The notes: generated from the letters alone by a model not told the origin. Counted from the first letter of the stretch, positions 12,001-22,963 are shown. The stretch: 64,000 nucleotides of DNA from Maridesulfovibrio sp. (GCF_963676065.1 NZ_OY780933.1:3924501-3988500), one strand, 5' to 3'. Numbers and translations: made by a program.

Positions 12001-13214
12001 TTTTTAGCGCTTTTAATGGTTGTAGCTATTTCGCGGCGCTCGAGCTCGGCATAAATAAAGGGCTTGAACAATTCCAAGGCCATCTTCTTGGGAAGACCGC
12101 ACTGGTGCAGTTTAAGCTTCGGACCAACAACAATTACGGAACGACCGGAGTAGTCAACACGTTTACCGAGAAGGTTCTGACGGAAACGGCCCTGTTTACC
12201 CTTAATCATATCAGAAAGGGATTTCAGAGGACGACCATTAGTACCGGTAATTGCGCGGCCACGGCGACCATTGTCGAACAATGCGTCAACAGATTCCTGC
12301 AGCATGCGCTTTTCGTTACGGATGATGATGTCCGGTGCACCGAGCTCGATGAGACGCTTCAAACGGTTGTTACGGTTGATAACGCGACGGTAGAGATCGT
12401 TGAGGTCGGAAGTTGCGAAACGTCCGCCATCAAGAGGAACAAGAGGACGCAGCTCAGGCGGAATGACCGGGATAACATCCATAATCATCCACTGGCAGTC
12501 ATTACCGGACTCAAGAAAAGCTTCGACGATTTTGAGACGCTTGGTCAGCTTTTTCTTTTTGGTCTGGGAACGTGTGGTCAGTGATTCTTCACGGAGTTCA
12601 TGCCTGAGTGTGGGCATATCAATCTGCGCCAGCAGACCTTTGATGGTCTCTGCGCCCATACCTACTTCGATGGCTTCTTCACCGTAATGATCAATTACCT
12701 GAAAATACTGATCTTCGGAAATGATCTGGTACTGCTTAAGCGGAGTATCACCAGGATTCAGTACAATGTAAGAATCGAAGTAAAGAACCTTTTCAAGGTC
12801 GGCCATGGTGATGTCCAGCAGGGTGCCGATCTTGGAAGGCAAAGTCTTGAGGAACCAGATGTGGGCAACAGGAGCGGCAAGCTCAATGTGACCCATACGT
12901 TCACGTCTGACTTTAGAGGCAATAACTTCAACACCGCACTTTTCACATACGATGCCGCGGTGTTTCATGCGCTTATATTTACCGCAGTTACACTCGTAGT
13001 CTTTAACAGGCCCGAAAATTTTAGCGCAGAAAAGACCATCTCTTTCCGGCTTGAAAGTCCTGTAGTTGATGGTCTCGGGCTTCTTGACTTCACCGAAAGA
13101 CCATTCTCTGATCTTTTCGGGAGAAGCAATGGAAATCTGAATACCTTTGAGGCCGCGTCCTGCGAGGCCTGCACCGGATGTTCTACGCATAGTGAACAGT
13201 TCGTCCAGACTCAT
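9057..13214 (-). CDS. rpoC: DNA-directed RNA polymerase subunit beta'
   Basis: A 1385-residue subunit. The N-terminal zinc ribbon ([19 protein letters not shown]) is near residue 70, the catalytic Mg motif [12 protein letters not shown] near residue 460, and the second zinc site (CRSKHG...CAMCYG) near residue 890. It forms the clamp and active site with RpoB. AGGGG lies ahead of the ATG. It follows rpoB after a 63-base gap that holds a GC-rich hairpin. Confidence 0.99.
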   Translation of the reverse strand: MSLDELFTMRRTSGAGLAGRGLKGIQISIASPEKIREWSFGEVKKPETINYRTFKPERDGLFCAKIFGPVKDYECNCGKYKRMKHRGIVCEKCGVEVIASKVRRERMGHIELAAPVAHIWFLKTLPSKIGTLLDITMADLEKVLYFDSYIVLNPGDTPLKQYQIISEDQYFQVIDHYGEEAIEVGMGAETIKGLLAQIDMPTLRHELREESLTTRSQTKKKKLTKRLKIVEAFLESGNDCQWMIMDVIPVIPPELRPLVPLDGGRFATSDLNDLYRRVINRNNRLKRLIELGAPDIIIRNEKRMLQESVDALFDNGRRGRAITGTNGRPLKSLSDMIKGKQGRFRQNLLGKRVDYSGRSVIVVGPKLKLHQCGLPKKMALELFKPFIYAELERREIATTIKSAKKMVEREDLVVWDILDDVVREYPIMLNRAPTLHRLGIQSFEPTLVEGKAIQLHPLVCSAYNADFDGDQMAVHVPLSVEAQIECRVLMMSSNNILSPANGQPIINPSQDIVLGLYYLTVERSFSKGEGMIFTAPWEVIAALDAKVVSMHARVQVRIEGKLVETTPGRVLVGELLPEGMGFEYANVVMTKKNIAKLASSAYRVAGSKATVILCDRLKDLGYEHATRAAITIGVKDLTIPAKKAGLLEAAYAEVEDIESQYREGIITRTEKYNKVVDVWTKVTNDVSTEMTNEMSTDIMVDPKTGKEETNSSFNPVFMMAHSGARGNQDQMRQLAGMRGLMAKPSGEIIETPITSSFREGLSVLQYFISTHGARKGLADTALKTANSGYLTRRLVDVVQDVTIAEHDCRTVDGLELTHYIKGGEIKERLSEKVLGRVSIHDVVKEDTGEILVPADTLIDEAAAKIIDENGINSMVVRSPLTCRSKHGVCAMCYGRDLARGHVVNVGETVGIIAAQSIGEPGTQLTMRTFHIGGTASREIQQSSFEAQHNGSVVLNRMRSVRNADGHQMVLGKSCQIGIVDEQGREREKYVLPLGAKLFVEEGQQITQGTMLAEWDPLAEPFITEVTGMVKFTDLVEGKTYQERVDEATGQTTFTIQEYRTTNFKPSLSICGEDGEPLTRPGSVLKAIYPLPVGAILMVRDGNVVNAGDVIARKLRETSKTKDIVGGLPRVAELFEVRKPKELGIISEIDGVVSYGPESKGKRKIVVTPEVGDTKEYLVPKGRHITAQEGDFVEAGDLMTEGLPELHDILKVKGEKYLARFLVEEIQDVYRFQGVGINDKHIEVIVRQMLKKVSIVDPGETHFLVGEQVDKQRFMETNQDAVANGLKPATAQTHVLGITQASLSTASFISAASFQETTKVLTESSLCGKKDYLRGLKENVIVGRLIPAGTGFRKYARTDIIVPDQPERADKFLEELEEEPLLVNER

Positions 13215-13248
13215 TAATATACCCCTTACATGAAAAGGTTTATTTTAT

Positions 13249-13273
13249 CGCGGGGGCCGGTCAGGCCCCCGCG
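13249..13273 (-). repeat. GC-rich hairpin between rpoB and rpoC
   Basis: A perfect 10-bp inverted repeat, CGCGGGGGCC and GGCCCCCGCG around a 5-base loop, lies between the rpoB stop and the rpoC start. No uninterrupted U-run follows (GATAAAATAAA), so it is a poor terminator. It may be an RNA processing or stability element, or a partial attenuator. Confidence 0.7.
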
Positions 13274-13277
13274 TTCA

Positions 13278-16200
13278 TTATTTCTTGTCGGCAGTTTCTT
13301 CGGATTCATCCTGAAGCAGGTTAACATCGAGGCCGAGAGACATAAGCTCTTTGACCAGAACGTTAAATGATTCAGGGAGTCCGGCTTCAAGGAAGTTATC
13401 TCCCTTGACAATCTTTTCGTACATCTTGACACGGCCGGTTACGTCATCGGACTTAACGGTAAGGAATTCCTGGAGAAGGTAGGCGGCGCCGTACGCTTCC
13501 AGAGCCCAGACTTCCATCTCACCGAGACGCTGTCCACCGAACTGAGCCTTACCACCGAGAGGCTGCTGGGTAACCAGCGAGTAAGGACCGGTTGAACGTG
13601 CGTGAATTTTTTCATCAACAAGGTGATGAAGTTTGAGGATGTACATTACACCGACTGTTACGCGATTGTGGAAAGGATCACCTGTACGTCCATCGTAAAG
13701 GGTAACCTTACCGTCCTCGCCAATACCGGTCTTACCGACCAGATCCCAGATTTCTTCTTCGGTAGCACCGTCGAATACAGGAGTCTTGGTAACTATGCCT
13801 TCACGGGCTTTATTGACTGCCTGTCTGAAATCTTCATCATCAAGAGAGTCAATGAGCTCATAGACATCTTCTGATTCAAAGGTATTCTTGATTTCCTGAC
13901 GGATGACGCCAAGCGCTTCGCCGGTATCAAGCATGTTTGCGAATTTTTGGCCAAGTGCGAGAGCAGCCCAGCCAAGATGTGTTTCCATGATCTGACCGAT
14001 GTTCATACGTGAAGGAACGCCGAGAGGGTTCAGCACGATGTCCATGGGAGTACCATTATCAAAGAACGGCATATCCTGTTCGGGCAGGATGTTGGAAACA
14101 ACACCTTTGTTACCGTGACGACCGGCCATTTTGTCACCTACGCTGAGCTTACGCTTAACAGCGATGTAGACTTTAACCATCTTGATCACACCCGGGGGCA
14201 GATCATCGCCTTCGGTAACTTTTTCGCGTTTCACATCATAAATACCTTTAATGATGCGAATCTGCTTATCATATTCAGCAAGAAGCTGTTTAACGGCTTC
14301 GTTTGTATCTTTATCTGCAAAAAGTCCGCCCAGTTTCTTAAGGGGTACTTCAGCAAGGATCTCATCAGTGATGGTATGTCCTGCTTCTGCAAGTACTTCG
14401 CCTTTTCTGCGGCCCATAAGGGTTTGCGCAATCTGTTTATTGGCAGCGACTTCCGCAATTTTAACGCGGGTTTTTCTGGTCAAAGATTCGATATGCTTGC
14501 TTTCTTTCATATCATGTTTGGCAAGCTCGAAATCTTCGATATTTCTGGTACGATCGTCTTTTTCACCGGAACGGCGGTTAAAAACTTTAACGTCGACAAT
14601 AGTACCTTCGATTCCCGGCGGAACCTTGAGGGATGTGTTTTTCACATCGCGGGCTTTATCACCAAAGATTGCGCGGAGCAATTTCTCTTCAGGAGTCAGC
14701 TGTGTTTCACCTTTGGGAGTGATTTTACCGACAAGGATATCATCAGGAGCAATGCGGGCACCAAGACGAATAATACCACACTCGTCGAGGTTGCTGAGCA
14801 TATCTTCACTCACATTAGGAATATCGCGGGTAACTTCTTCGGGTCCGAGTTTTGTATCACGGGCGACAAGTTCAAATTCCTCGATATGTACCGAGGTGAA
14901 AACGTCTTCCTTAACTACACGCTCGGAAATGAGTATGGAGTCCTCAAAGTTATAACCACACCAAGGCATAAATGCTACGAGCAGGTTCTTACCAAGGGCA
15001 AGTTCGCCGTCCTTGATACCGGGACCATCAGCAAGGACATCGCCCTTTTTAACTCTGGTTCCGATAGGCAGACGAGGACGCTGACCGTAGCAGGAGTTCT
15101 GGTTTGATTTGTGCCACTTCTGAAGTTCGTAGTGTTTAATACCGCCGGTATCAGGATAAATACCGTCATCATAACGAACAACGAGACGCTCGGCATCGAC
15201 ATAGTCGATATAACCGTCATTCTCAGCGAGAACACAGCTACCGGAATCCTGAGCAACATTAGCTTCCATGCCGGTACCAACCAGAGGCTGGGAGGTCTTA
15301 AGCAATGGAACAGCCTGACGCTGCATGTTTGAACCCATAAGTGCGCGGTTAGCATCATCGTGCTCAAGGAACGGAATCAGCGCAGCAGAGACAGATACTG
15401 TCTGGCTGGGGCTGATATCCATCAAAGTGGTATCTTCACGCGGATGCAGGGATACATCACCGTTAAGACGCGCGGTAACCAAGGGGTTCTGGAATGCGCC
15501 ATCAGCGGTGACGGGAGCGTTAGCCTGAGCTACTACATGCCCTACTTCACGGGTGGCATCATAATATAAAATCTCGTCAGTCATCTTAGAATCTTTGATT
15601 GTCCGGTAAGGACTCTCAATAAAACCGAAATCGTTGACCTTTGAGTAAGTTGTCAGCGAAACAATCAGACCGATGTTCGGGCCTTCAGGTGTTTCAATCG
15701 GGCAGATACGTCCGTAATGGGAAACGTGTACGTCACGGACTTCAAAGCCTGCACGTTCACGGGTAAGACCGCCGGGTCCCAGTGCGGAAAGTCTGCGTTT
15801 ATGGGTAACTTCAGAAAGCGGGTTGGTCTGGTCCATGAACTGAGACAGCTGAGAAGTTCCGAAGAATTCCTTAAGCACAGCTGCAACCGGTTTGGGGTTG
15901 ATCAGATCATGGGGCATGAGTGTGGCTACTTCCTGGAGGCTCATGCGCTCCTTGATAGCTCTTTCCATGCGAACGAGACCGATGCGGTATTGGTTTTCCA
16001 CCAATTCGCCAACCGGACGGACACGTCTGTTACCGAGGTTATCAATATCATCAGCAGGACCGTGGCTGTCCCTGAGTTTGCAAAGAACCTTAACCGCTGT
16101 AAGGATATCCTCATTGGTCAGGGTACGCAATTCAAGGGGAGTCTCAATGTTGAGACGTGCATTCAGCTTATATCTACCGACACTGGAAAGGTCGTAGTAA

Positions 16201-17378
16201 TCGGAGCTGCGGAACAGATTTTCAAAGAAATTAGCCGCGATTTCAGCTGTCGGAGGAGAGCTGGGGCGCAATCTGCGGTAGATTTCAATCTGTGCGGATT
16301 CAACATCTGTAGTCTTATCCAGCATCATAGAATCACGCAGTGCGGAGGAGACATCTGCTCCCTGAGTATGCAGGACTTTAACATCCTTGATGCCTACTTC
16401 CTGAATGCGCTCAAAAATCTCTTCGGTTATCTCATCAGCGGCTTCAGCGAGAACTTCACCTGTATCGGGATCGGTAATATCACTGAAAACGAACTGACCG
16501 ACAAGAGACTTGGGGTCAACTTCTATATACTCGACACCGCCGCGTACCAGTTTTTTCCAGCCGAATTTGGTGATAGGCTTGTCACGATTTACAATGACTT
16601 TGCCATCTTCGAGACTGAGATCAACCCAGGCATTTTCCTTGCGGTACTGAGTTTCAACCACTTTGCGGCGCATAATATGACGGTCAATCTGATATTCTTC
16701 GACTTCATAAAAATAATCGAGAATATCCTGCTTGGAAAGGCCCATGGCCTTAAGCAAAACAGTTGCAGGCATTTTGCGACGACGGTCGATACGTACATAA
16801 AGAATGTCTTTGTGATCGAAGTCGAAATCCAACCAGGAACCGCGCATGGGAATAATACGGCAGCTGTAAAGAACTTTACGGCTTGTATGGGTTTTCCCTG
16901 AATCGTGTTCAAAAATGATACCGGGAGAACGCTGTAACTGGTTAACGATTACGCGTTCAGTACCATTTATGATGAAAGTCCCCTGCTCACTCATGAGCGG
17001 GACGGTTCCAAAATAAATATCCTGCTCTTTAATGTCGCGGATAGTTCTGCTTTCGGTCTCTTCGTCTACATCAAAGACGACAAGGCGGACCTTGATACGG
17101 ATAGGGGCTTCATAAGTAAGTCCCTTAGCAATACACTCATCCATATCATATTTAGGCTCACCAATGTCATAGCTGACATATTCGAGGCTTGCGGTTTTGT
17201 TGAAATCCTCAATCGGAAAAACCGAACGAAAAACTCCTTCGAGACCGACGTCCGCCCGACTAGCGGGGGCTACGCCTTCCTGAAGAAATTTTTTGAAGGA
17301 ATCCACCTGCAGTTCAAGCAGGTGGGGAATCGGCAGAGTGACTTTGATCTTTCCAAATATTTTTCTGAGCTGACCCAT
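13278..17378 (-). CDS. rpoB: DNA-directed RNA polymerase subunit beta
   Basis: A 1366-residue subunit beginning [20 protein letters not shown]. The start at 17378 is preferred because GAGGAT sits just upstream; an in-frame TTG five codons earlier overlaps this ribosome site. The rifampicin pocket is wild-type: [15 protein letters not shown] followed by [13 protein letters not shown], with the His and Ser commonly mutated in resistance intact. The C-terminal segment [20 protein letters not shown] is present. Confidence 0.98.
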   Translation of the reverse strand: MGQLRKIFGKIKVTLPIPHLLELQVDSFKKFLQEGVAPASRADVGLEGVFRSVFPIEDFNKTASLEYVSYDIGEPKYDMDECIAKGLTYEAPIRIKVRLVVFDVDEETESRTIRDIKEQDIYFGTVPLMSEQGTFIINGTERVIVNQLQRSPGIIFEHDSGKTHTSRKVLYSCRIIPMRGSWLDFDFDHKDILYVRIDRRRKMPATVLLKAMGLSKQDILDYFYEVEEYQIDRHIMRRKVVETQYRKENAWVDLSLEDGKVIVNRDKPITKFGWKKLVRGGVEYIEVDPKSLVGQFVFSDITDPDTGEVLAEAADEITEEIFERIQEVGIKDVKVLHTQGADVSSALRDSMMLDKTTDVESAQIEIYRRLRPSSPPTAEIAANFFENLFRSSDYYDLSSVGRYKLNARLNIETPLELRTLTNEDILTAVKVLCKLRDSHGPADDIDNLGNRRVRPVGELVENQYRIGLVRMERAIKERMSLQEVATLMPHDLINPKPVAAVLKEFFGTSQLSQFMDQTNPLSEVTHKRRLSALGPGGLTRERAGFEVRDVHVSHYGRICPIETPEGPNIGLIVSLTTYSKVNDFGFIESPYRTIKDSKMTDEILYYDATREVGHVVAQANAPVTADGAFQNPLVTARLNGDVSLHPREDTTLMDISPSQTVSVSAALIPFLEHDDANRALMGSNMQRQAVPLLKTSQPLVGTGMEANVAQDSGSCVLAENDGYIDYVDAERLVVRYDDGIYPDTGGIKHYELQKWHKSNQNSCYGQRPRLPIGTRVKKGDVLADGPGIKDGELALGKNLLVAFMPWCGYNFEDSILISERVVKEDVFTSVHIEEFELVARDTKLGPEEVTRDIPNVSEDMLSNLDECGIIRLGARIAPDDILVGKITPKGETQLTPEEKLLRAIFGDKARDVKNTSLKVPPGIEGTIVDVKVFNRRSGEKDDRTRNIEDFELAKHDMKESKHIESLTRKTRVKIAEVAANKQIAQTLMGRRKGEVLAEAGHTITDEILAEVPLKKLGGLFADKDTNEAVKQLLAEYDKQIRIIKGIYDVKREKVTEGDDLPPGVIKMVKVYIAVKRKLSVGDKMAGRHGNKGVVSNILPEQDMPFFDNGTPMDIVLNPLGVPSRMNIGQIMETHLGWAALALGQKFANMLDTGEALGVIRQEIKNTFESEDVYELIDSLDDEDFRQAVNKAREGIVTKTPVFDGATEEEIWDLVGKTGIGEDGKVTLYDGRTGDPFHNRVTVGVMYILKLHHLVDEKIHARSTGPYSLVTQQPLGGKAQFGGQRLGEMEVWALEAYGAAYLLQEFLTVKSDDVTGRVKMYEKIVKGDNFLEAGLPESFNVLVKELMSLGLDVNLLQDESEETADKK

Positions 17379-17617
17379 CGTATCCTCAATCAAGTGAGAA
17401 GGTTAGGGTTGGAATGAAGCAATTTGACGAACATCAACCAATAAATAGTTAGTTACAAGTCAAAAAGTACAAGATAAACGTAGGCGGCAGAACAACATGC
17501 CTGAAAAGAAATTTTTAGAAGGTTATTTTGATCGCGCTAAAGATCCGGCTGCGCCTTTTCCGAATCCTATCAAAATAATAGATCAGGCAATTTTGTCAAT
17601 CTTTTTAACAGCGAGAA

Positions 17618-17650
17618 GAGCGCAACCCCTTTTTACAGGGGTTTGCGCTC
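17618..17650 (-). promoter_or_regulatory. Strong hairpin between rplL and rpoB
   Basis: In the 301-base gap between rplL and rpoB the minus strand reads GAGCGCAAACCCC, an 8-base loop, then GGGGTTGCGCTC, a 12-bp stem with one bulge. It is followed by TTCTC rather than a U-run. This is the position where other bacteria have a partial terminator or RNase III site that sets the L7/L12-to-RNA polymerase ratio. The rest of the gap (17379-17617) shows no gene. Confidence 0.7.
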
Positions 17651-17679
17651 CTCTTGCATTAGCGATAAATTCGCCTGAA

Positions 17680-18066
17680 TTACTTCATTTCGGCTTCAGC
17701 ACCGGCTTCTTCAAGCTGCTTGAGAGCTTCTTCTGCTTCTGCTTTTTCTACGCCTTCTTTGATAGCTGCGGGAGCTTCATCAACTTTAGCCTTGGCTTCT
17801 TTGAGGCCGAGACCGGTCAGAGCGCGAACTGCTTTAATAACAGCAATTTTGTTGCCGCCTGCGCCTTTCAGGATAACGTCGAATTCAGTCTGTTCTTCAG
17901 CTGCTGCTTCGCCGCCTGCTGCGCCGGGAGCTGCTGCTACTGCTGCTACGGGAGCTGCAGCGGAAACACCGAATTTTTCTTCCAGTTCTTTGATGAACTC
18001 AGAGAGTTCGAGAACAGTCATGTTGGAAATAAATTCAACTACCTGATCTTTGGTGATATCTGCCAT
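17680..18066 (-). CDS. rplL: 50S ribosomal protein L7/L12
   Basis: A 128-residue stalk protein. It has the N-terminal dimerisation segment, an Ala/Gly-rich hinge (residues 37-54) and the C-terminal factor-binding domain with [20 protein letters not shown]. It recruits translational GTPases. It follows rplJ by 47 bases with GGAGG before the ATG. Confidence 0.98.
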   Translation of the reverse strand: MADITKDQVVEFISNMTVLELSEFIKELEEKFGVSAAAPVAAVAAAPGAAGGEAAAEEQTEFDVILKGAGGNKIAVIKAVRALTGLGLKEAKAKVDEAPAAIKEGVEKAEAEEALKQLEEAGAEAEMK

Positions 18067-18113
18067 GGAAATTTCCTCCTGGGAATATACTTTGATTTGC
18101 CTTGACTAGGCTA

Positions 18114-18635
18114 TTATGCAGCTTCTTTCTGATCTTTCACTGCGGAAAGAACATTCAGGAGGCCGCGGGGTACGTTTGCGAGCAAGCTCACAAAGTTGGT
18201 GGGTACTGCATTCATTGTACCCAGAGTTTTGCCGAGGAGCTCTTCCTTGCTCGGGAGCTTGGAAAGCGCCTGCACGCCATCTTCGTCAAGATATTTGCCC
18301 TCAAGGGATGCGAAACGCATTGCAAAAGTTTTACTTTGTTTTGCGAATTCCGCTACTGCTTTAGCTGCTGCAACAGGATCATCATATCCGATTACAACTG
18401 CACAGTTTTCCTTGAATTTGTCAGCCAGTACTTCATGATCAGTACCAGTGAAAGCCAACCGGGCCAGAGTGTTCTTGACGACATGGCAATCGACACCGAC
18501 TTTACGAAGGTTAGCGCGGAGCTGAGTAAACTCTTCCACACCAAGACCTTTAAAGTCAGTAACGATGGCAATACTCGCCCTTTCAGCCTTTTCATTCAGC
18601 TGTTCAATAATCTGGGCTTTTTCTTGCCTGTTCAC
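18114..18635 (-). CDS. rplJ: 50S ribosomal protein L10
   Basis: A 173-residue stalk base protein starting [24 protein letters not shown] at 18635 is chosen because AGGAG lies 7 bases upstream; the frame continues to 18674 without a ribosome site. L10 holds the L12 dimers through its C-terminal helix. A hairpin-rich 147-base leader precedes it. Confidence 0.95.
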   Translation of the reverse strand: MNRQEKAQIIEQLNEKAERASIAIVTDFKGLGVEEFTQLRANLRKVGVDCHVVKNTLARLAFTGTDHEVLADKFKENCAVVIGYDDPVAAAKAVAEFAKQSKTFAMRFASLEGKYLDEDGVQALSKLPSKEELLGKTLGTMNAVPTNFVSLLANVPRGLLNVLSAVKDQKEAA

Positions 18636-18782
18636 CTTAACACTCCTAATGCTTTGACCCGGAAAGCAAGTCAAAGTGTTGTCTCAACAGGATATTAAGG
18701 GACCATCCCACCTGCTTTCTTCGACTAAACTTCCCGTGTATTTATACATCACGGGCCGCCCTTGCGGGCGGCCTATGACATT
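18636..18782 (-). promoter_or_regulatory. rplJ leader with two overlapping hairpins (candidate L10 autoregulation site)
   Basis: Between rplA and rplJ the minus strand can form GGCCGCCC/GGGCGGCC around a 4-base loop (18754-18773) and CCCGTG/CACGGG around an 11-base loop (18733-18755). The stems share two bases, so they compete at their border. L10-L12 binds this leader to repress rplJL in other bacteria; the same role here is inferred from position. Confidence 0.6.
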
Positions 18783-19487
18783 TTAGGACTCAGAATATTT
18801 TCTTGCTGAAAGGGGATCAATCTTGAAACCTGGTCCCATGGTGGTAGCTACGGCAACAGCCTTCATGTAGGTACCTTTTGAGGAAGAAGGTTTAAGTTTG
18901 GCCACTGTTTCCAGCAGAGATTTAAGGTTTTCAAGAAGCTTTTCAGCTCCGAAAGAAACCTTTCCGATGGGAGCGTGCAGAACACCGGCCTTATCGACCT
19001 TGAATTCTACGCGTCCTGCTTTTACTTCTTTAACGGCAGATGCCACATCAAAAGTAACGGTGCCGGTCTTGGCATTAGGCATCAGACCGCGGGGTCCGAG
19101 CACACGTCCAATCTGACCGACTTTTGCCATCATGTCAGGAGTAGCGATAGCTTTATCGAAATCAAGCCATCCGTCCTTAACTTTGGCAACAAGGTCTTCA
19201 CCGCCGACAAAGTCAGCGCCTGCTTCCTTGGCTTCCGCTTCTTTTTCCCCACTCACGAAGCAAGCTACGCGAATTTCCTTACCAAGACCGTTGGGCAGAG
19301 TTACTGCACCGCGGATCATCTGGTCAGAGTATTTGGGGTCAACGCCGAGGTTGATGGCTACATCAACAGTCTCGTCGAATTTGGCATAAGCCTTATCTAC
19401 AGCAGAAGCTACCGCCTGTTCGACAGTTAAGCCGATCTGTTCGGTTCCTTCTGTTGCTTTTCTGTATTTTTTTCCGTGCTTAGGCAT
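18783..19487 (-). CDS. rplA: 50S ribosomal protein L1
   Basis: A 234-residue L1-stalk protein with two alpha/beta domains. The signature region [20 protein letters not shown] is present, followed by [21 protein letters not shown]1 moves deacylated tRNA out of the E site and represses the rplKA mRNA in E. coli. It lies 16 bases after rplK. Confidence 0.98.
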   Translation of the reverse strand: MPKHGKKYRKATEGTEQIGLTVEQAVASAVDKAYAKFDETVDVAINLGVDPKYSDQMIRGAVTLPNGLGKEIRVACFVSGEKEAEAKEAGADFVGGEDLVAKVKDGWLDFDKAIATPDMMAKVGQIGRVLGPRGLMPNAKTGTVTFDVASAVKEVKAGRVEFKVDKAGVLHAPIGKVSFGAEKLLENLKSLLETVAKLKPSSSKGTYMKAVAVATTMGPGFKIDPLSARKYSES

Positions 19488-19503
19488 TATCTTTTCCCCT
19501 TAC

Positions 19504-19929
19504 CTAGTCTGTGACTTCAATGCCCATACTGCGGGCTGTTCCCATGATAGACTTCATGGCAGCTTCAGTATCAGCAGCGGTCAAGTCGGGAGCTTTAAGC
19601 TCGGCAATTTCTTTAACCTGAGCTTTAGTCACTTTACCGACTTTGTTTTTGTTAGGCTCGCCGGAACCTTTCTGCAGCTTTGCAGCCTTAAGCAGGAGGG
19701 TAGAGGCCGGCGGAGTCTTGGTAATGAAGGAAAAAGACCTGTCTTGATAGACAGTAATGATCACAGGAATGATCATGCCCTTCTGATCCTGCGTTTTAGC
19801 ATTGAATGCCTTGCAGAATTCCATTATATTTACACCATGCTGACCGAGAGCAGGTCCGACCGGTGGGGACGGATTTGCTGAGCCAGCAGGTATCTGAAGC
19901 TTGATTTTGCCTATTTCTTTCTTGGCCAT
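19504..19929 (-). CDS. rplK: 50S ribosomal protein L11
   Basis: A 141-residue protein, [20 protein letters not shown]..., with the proline-rich thiopeptide-contact segment [20 protein letters not shown]. It forms the GTPase-associated centre and is needed for RelA activation. It follows nusG by 74 bases; that gap holds a small AGTGAG/CTCACT hairpin. Confidence 0.98.
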   Translation of the reverse strand: MAKKEIGKIKLQIPAGSANPSPPVGPALGQHGVNIMEFCKAFNAKTQDQKGMIIPVIITVYQDRSFSFITKTPPASTLLLKAAKLQKGSGEPNKNKVGKVTKAQVKEIAELKAPDLTAADTEAAMKSIMGTARSMGIEVTD

Positions 19930-20003
19930 CGCTTTATGTCCTATATTAAATTCCAGTGAGGATACTCACTGTCGGAAATGAATATGCAGCAGTGCGGTCA
20001 GGA

Positions 20004-20564
20004 CTACCCTTTGGTTACCTGAACGAAGTCAAGTTCCACCGGGGTCTGGCGGCCGAAAATGGAGACTGACACCCGAAGCTTGCCTTTGTCGTAGTTGACA
20101 TCTTCTACAACGCCGTTGAAACCACTAAAAGGTCCATCAATGACTCTGACTTCATCGCCACGATCAAAGTTGAACTTAGGTCTCGGCTGTTCCTGACGGT
20201 CTTCCATCAGGCTCAGGATATTGGCTGCTTCGCTGTCGCGCATAGGTGTTGGGCGATTTTTGCCACCGATAAATCCGGTAACACGAGGAATAGATTGGAT
20301 GAGATGCCATGATTCATCCTCCATGATCATTTTGATCATGACATAACCAGGATAAAATTTCCTGGTTGATGTTCTTTTTTCCCCTTTAACCAGCTCAACA
20401 ACTTTTTCCGTGGGAACGACTACTTCTTCGATCAGTCCTTTGTCCTGACCAGTTCTCATCATCTCACGAACAGTCTGCTCAACCCGCTGTTCAAAACCTG
20501 AATAGGTATGAACAATGTACCAGCGGGCCTTCCTTCCCTGAGGTTTTTCAGCGTCTGCGTTCAT
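20004..20564 (-). CDS. nusG: Transcription termination/antitermination protein NusG
   Basis: A 186-residue protein with the NGN domain (WYIVHTYSGFEQRVEQTVRE) and a C-terminal KOW domain (DEVRVIDGPFSGFNGVVEDV). NusG binds the RNA polymerase clamp to suppress pausing, and its KOW domain links to Rho or S10. It lies in the usual secE-nusG-rplK order. Confidence 0.98.
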   Translation of the reverse strand: MNADAEKPQGRKARWYIVHTYSGFEQRVEQTVREMMRTGQDKGLIEEVVVPTEKVVELVKGEKRTSTRKFYPGYVMIKMIMEDESWHLIQSIPRVTGFIGGKNRPTPMRDSEAANILSLMEDRQEQPRPKFNFDRGDEVRVIDGPFSGFNGVVEDVNYDKGKLRVSVSIFGRQTPVELDFVQVTKG

Positions 20565-20590
20565 GGAGCTCTTTCCTTTTTACGGGTTAT

Positions 20591-20842
20591 TTAAGACAGT
20601 ATTGTCTCAACAAGCTTGCTGAGACCCATGTCAACAAAACCCAGAAAAAGCGACATTACTACGACAAGGACCAAGACGGCGGTACAGGTCTGTATAGTCT
20701 CTTTCTGAGTAGGCCATACGACCTTCTTGATTTCGACTTTAGACTGCTCAAAGAATTCGGTGAACTGTTTAATTTTTCCACCAGAACCTTTAGTTTCAGC
20801 CTTAGCCTGAACTCCCGCACCTTTATTATTTTTCTTGGCCAT
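20591..20842 (-). CDS. secE: Protein translocase subunit SecE
   Basis: An 83-residue protein with a basic N-terminus, the amphipathic helix FFEQSKVEIKKVVWPTQKET and one transmembrane helix (CTAVLVLVVVMSLFLGFVDM). The start at 20842 (MAKKNNKG) has GGGAA upstream; an in-frame ATG four codons earlier has no site. SecE clamps the SecY channel. It is just downstream of tRNA-Trp. Confidence 0.95.
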   Translation of the reverse strand: MAKKNNKGAGVQAKAETKGSGGKIKQFTEFFEQSKVEIKKVVWPTQKETIQTCTAVLVLVVVMSLFLGFVDMGLSKLVETILS

Positions 20843-20862
20843 ATTGATTCCCATAAATGAAG

Positions 20863-20939
20863 TGGCAGGCCAGGAGGGATTCGAACCCCCAGCATTCGGT
20901 TTTGGAGACCGACGTTCTAGCCGTTGGAACTACTGGCCT
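20863..20939 (-). tRNA. trpT: tRNA-Trp (CCA anticodon)
   Basis: The minus strand folds as a full cloverleaf: acceptor arms AGGCCAG and CTGGCCT, anticodon loop CTCCAAA with CCA, T-loop GGTTCGAATCC, and an encoded 3' CCA. It lies between rpmG and secE, a classic location, and is probably cut from the tuf-nusG transcript. Confidence 0.97.
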
Positions 20940-20954
20940 GCTTATTTATAGAAA

Positions 20955-21104
20955 CTACTTGGACTCTCTGTGAAGAGTATGCTTCTTATCAAAAGGGCAA
21001 TACTTCTTCAGCTCGATACGACCAGTAGTGTTCTTCTTGTTCTTCATCGTCGAATAGTTACGACGCTTACACTCGGTGCACTGCATCTGAACTTTGACAC
21101 GCAT
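20955..21104 (-). CDS. rpmG: 50S ribosomal protein L33
   Basis: A 49-residue protein beginning [20 protein letters not shown] and ending [17 protein letters not shown]. Only the first zinc pair (CTEC) is complete. The second, CPxC in zinc-binding L33 proteins, reads CPFD here, so three of four Cys remain and zinc binding is uncertain. It lies 3 bases after tuf, between tuf and tRNA-Trp. Confidence 0.95.
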   Translation of the reverse strand: MRVKVQMQCTECKRRNYSTMKNKKNTTGRIELKKYCPFDKKHTLHRESK

Positions 21105-21107
21105 GTC

Positions 21108-22301
21108 TTACTCCAGAATCTCAGTAACAACTCCTGCGCCTACGGTACGTCCACCTTCGCGAATAGCGAAGCGGAGACCCGGATCCATAGCGATGGGGTT
21201 GATCATCTCAACATTGAATGTTGCGTTATCGCCGGGCATAACCATTTCAACACCTTCGTCGAGAGTTACGATACCGGTGATGTCAGTTGTACGGAAGTAG
21301 AACTGAGGACGGTAACCGGAGAAGAAAGGAGTGTGACGTCCACCTTCGTCTTTGGACAGAACGTATACTTCTGCCTTGAACTTGGTGTGAGGATTGATTG
21401 TGCCGGGAGCTGCGAGAACCTGACCGCGCTCAACATCTTCACGCTTGGTACCACGGAGGAGAATACCTACGTTGTCACCAGCCTGACCCTGGTCGAGAAG
21501 CTTACGGAACATTTCAACACCGGTACAAGTAGTCTTAGCGGTATCTTTGATACCCACGATTTCAACTTCTTCACCAACTTTAATGATACCGCGTTCAACA
21601 CGACCGGTAACAACGGTACCACGACCAGAGATGGAGAAAACGTCTTCGATGGGCATGAGGAAAGGTTTGTCGATGTCGCGCTCGGGCTCTTCAATGTAAG
21701 AGTCACAAGCAGCGAGGAGATCGAGGATGGGCTTTGCAGCTTCGTCATCAGCGCTTTCGCACTCGAGAGCTTTCAGAGCGGAACCCATGATGATGGGAAG
21801 ATCATCACCGGGGAATTCGTAGGAGGAAAGAAGTTCGCGAACTTCCATTTCTACGAGTTCGAGGAGTTCTTCATCGTCAACCATGTCGCATTTGTTCAGG
21901 AATACTACGATTCCGGGAACACCAACCTGACGAGCGAGCAGGATGTGCTCACGAGTCTGAGGCATGGGACCGTCGGTAGCTGCAACAACGAGGATTGCGC
22001 CGTCCATCTGAGCTGCACCAGTAATCATATTCTTGATGTAGTCAGCGTGACCCGGGCAGTCTACGTGAGCGTAGTGACGGGCTTCAGTTTCGTATTCAAC
22101 GTGAGCGGTAGCAATGGTGATACCGCGTTCTTTTTCTTCGGGAGCCTTGTCAATTTCGTCGAAGGCAACGTAGTCGCCGTTACCAGCAAGACCAGCAATC
22201 TTAGTGATAGCTGCAGTCAGAGTGGTTTTACCGTGGTCAATGTGACCGATGGTACCGATATTAACATGAGGCTTACCGCGTTCAAATTTAGCCTTACCCA
22301 T
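21108..22301 (-). CDS. tuf: Elongation factor Tu
   Basis: A 397-residue GTPase that delivers aminoacyl-tRNA. G motifs [13 protein letters not shown] (near residue 18), DCPGHADY (near 80) and NKCDMVDD (near 135) are all intact, followed by the two beta-barrel domains. It is the only tuf copy in the window and the first protein gene after the four-tRNA cluster. Confidence 0.99.
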   Translation of the reverse strand: MGKAKFERGKPHVNIGTIGHIDHGKTTLTAAITKIAGLAGNGDYVAFDEIDKAPEEKERGITIATAHVEYETEARHYAHVDCPGHADYIKNMITGAAQMDGAILVVAATDGPMPQTREHILLARQVGVPGIVVFLNKCDMVDDEELLELVEMEVRELLSSYEFPGDDLPIIMGSALKALECESADDEAAKPILDLLAACDSYIEEPERDIDKPFLMPIEDVFSISGRGTVVTGRVERGIIKVGEEVEIVGIKDTAKTTCTGVEMFRKLLDQGQAGDNVGILLRGTKREDVERGQVLAAPGTINPHTKFKAEVYVLSKDEGGRHTPFFSGYRPQFYFRTTDITGIVTLDEGVEMVMPGDNATFNVEMINPIAMDPGLRFAIREGGRTVGAGVVTEILE

Positions 22302-22371
22302 GATAAATCCCCCTAAATTAAATAGAGTTTTTAATGATTTAAAGCGTCAAAGGTCATACTACACAAATGTA

Positions 22372-22447
<76 letters not shown>

Positions 22448-22490
22448 ATCCTTTTTAAACGCGCAGGAATGGACTAGGGTAAGTTCATTA

Positions 22491-22566
22491 TGGAGCGGGA
22501 AACGGGATTCGAACCCGCAACCCTCAGCTTGGAAGGCTGATGCTCTAGCCGTTGAGCTATTCCCGC
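22491..22566 (-). tRNA. tRNA-Gly (TCC anticodon)
   Basis: A 76-base cloverleaf on the minus strand with acceptor GCGGGAA, anticodon loop CTTCCAA giving TCC, T-arm GCGGGTTCGAATCCCGT and an encoded CCA. Confidence 0.97.
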
Positions 22567-22625
22567 ACCCTATGTCCGTAGTTTAACAGCAGGCCTACCT
22601 GCCTCCTACAGCGCGATTATCTAAG

Positions 22626-22710
22626 TGGTGGTGGGGGGAGGATTCGAACCTCCGAAGGCGTTGCCGACAGATTTACAGTCTGTTCCCTTTGGCCACTCGG
22701 GAACCCCACC
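22626..22710 (-). tRNA. tRNA-Tyr (GTA anticodon)
   Basis: An 85-base class II tRNA on the minus strand with acceptor GGTGGGG/CCCCACC, anticodon loop CTGTAAA giving GTA, a long variable arm and an encoded CCA. Confidence 0.97.
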
Positions 22711-22732
22711 ACTATATATATTGTTGTTCATC

Positions 22733-22808
22733 TGGAGCTGGCGATGGGACTTGAACCCGCAACCTGCTGATTACAAATCAGCTGCTCTACCAATTGAGCT
22801 ACGCCAGC
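22733..22808 (-). tRNA. tRNA-Thr (TGT anticodon)
   Basis: A 76-base cloverleaf on the minus strand with acceptor GCTGGCG/CGCCAGC, anticodon stem-loop CTGAT-TTGTAA-TCAG giving TGT, and an encoded CCA. First gene of the tRNA-tuf transcript. Confidence 0.97.
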
Positions 22809-22823
22809 CCTCGTGAGCGAATC

Positions 22824-22852
22824 TTTCTACAAGCTCTGTTTTCAAATTGCAA
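22824..22852 (-). promoter_or_regulatory. Promoter for the tRNA-tuf operon (proximal)
   Basis: On the minus strand TTGCAA (-35, 22852-22847) and TAGAAA (-10, 22829-22824) are 17 bases apart, placing the start near 22816, eight bases before tRNA-Thr. The 317-base gap 22809-23125 otherwise holds only the distal promoter and the dus 5' region. Confidence 0.65.
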
Positions 22853-22934
22853 GAACTTTTTTTGAATTTTTTCAAATTAATTCTCGGCCTGAAAACGATG
22901 CCTGACTTGCGATCCGCCGAAGCAACGTAGCGGG

Positions 22935-22963
22935 GTTTAAATGGAAATCGCCTTTCTAGTCAA
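22935..22963 (-). promoter_or_regulatory. Second, distal promoter for the tRNA-tuf operon
   Basis: TTGACT (-35, 22963-22958) and TTAAAC (-10, 22940-22935) on the minus strand with exactly 17-base spacing, about 110 bases upstream of the proximal promoter. Tandem promoters are common for tuf operons; use of this one is inferred. Confidence 0.45.

Noticed and set aside
20970..22316. A 448-codon plus-strand frame opposite tuf
   Set aside because: Entirely antisense to EF-Tu and rpmG; no ribosome site and a low-complexity Thr/Val/Phe translation.
22625..22816. A 63-codon plus-strand frame with WRWDLNPQPADYKSAALPIE-like text
   Set aside because: This peptide is the well-known false product of reading tRNA genes backwards; it lies antisense to tRNA-Tyr and tRNA-Thr.
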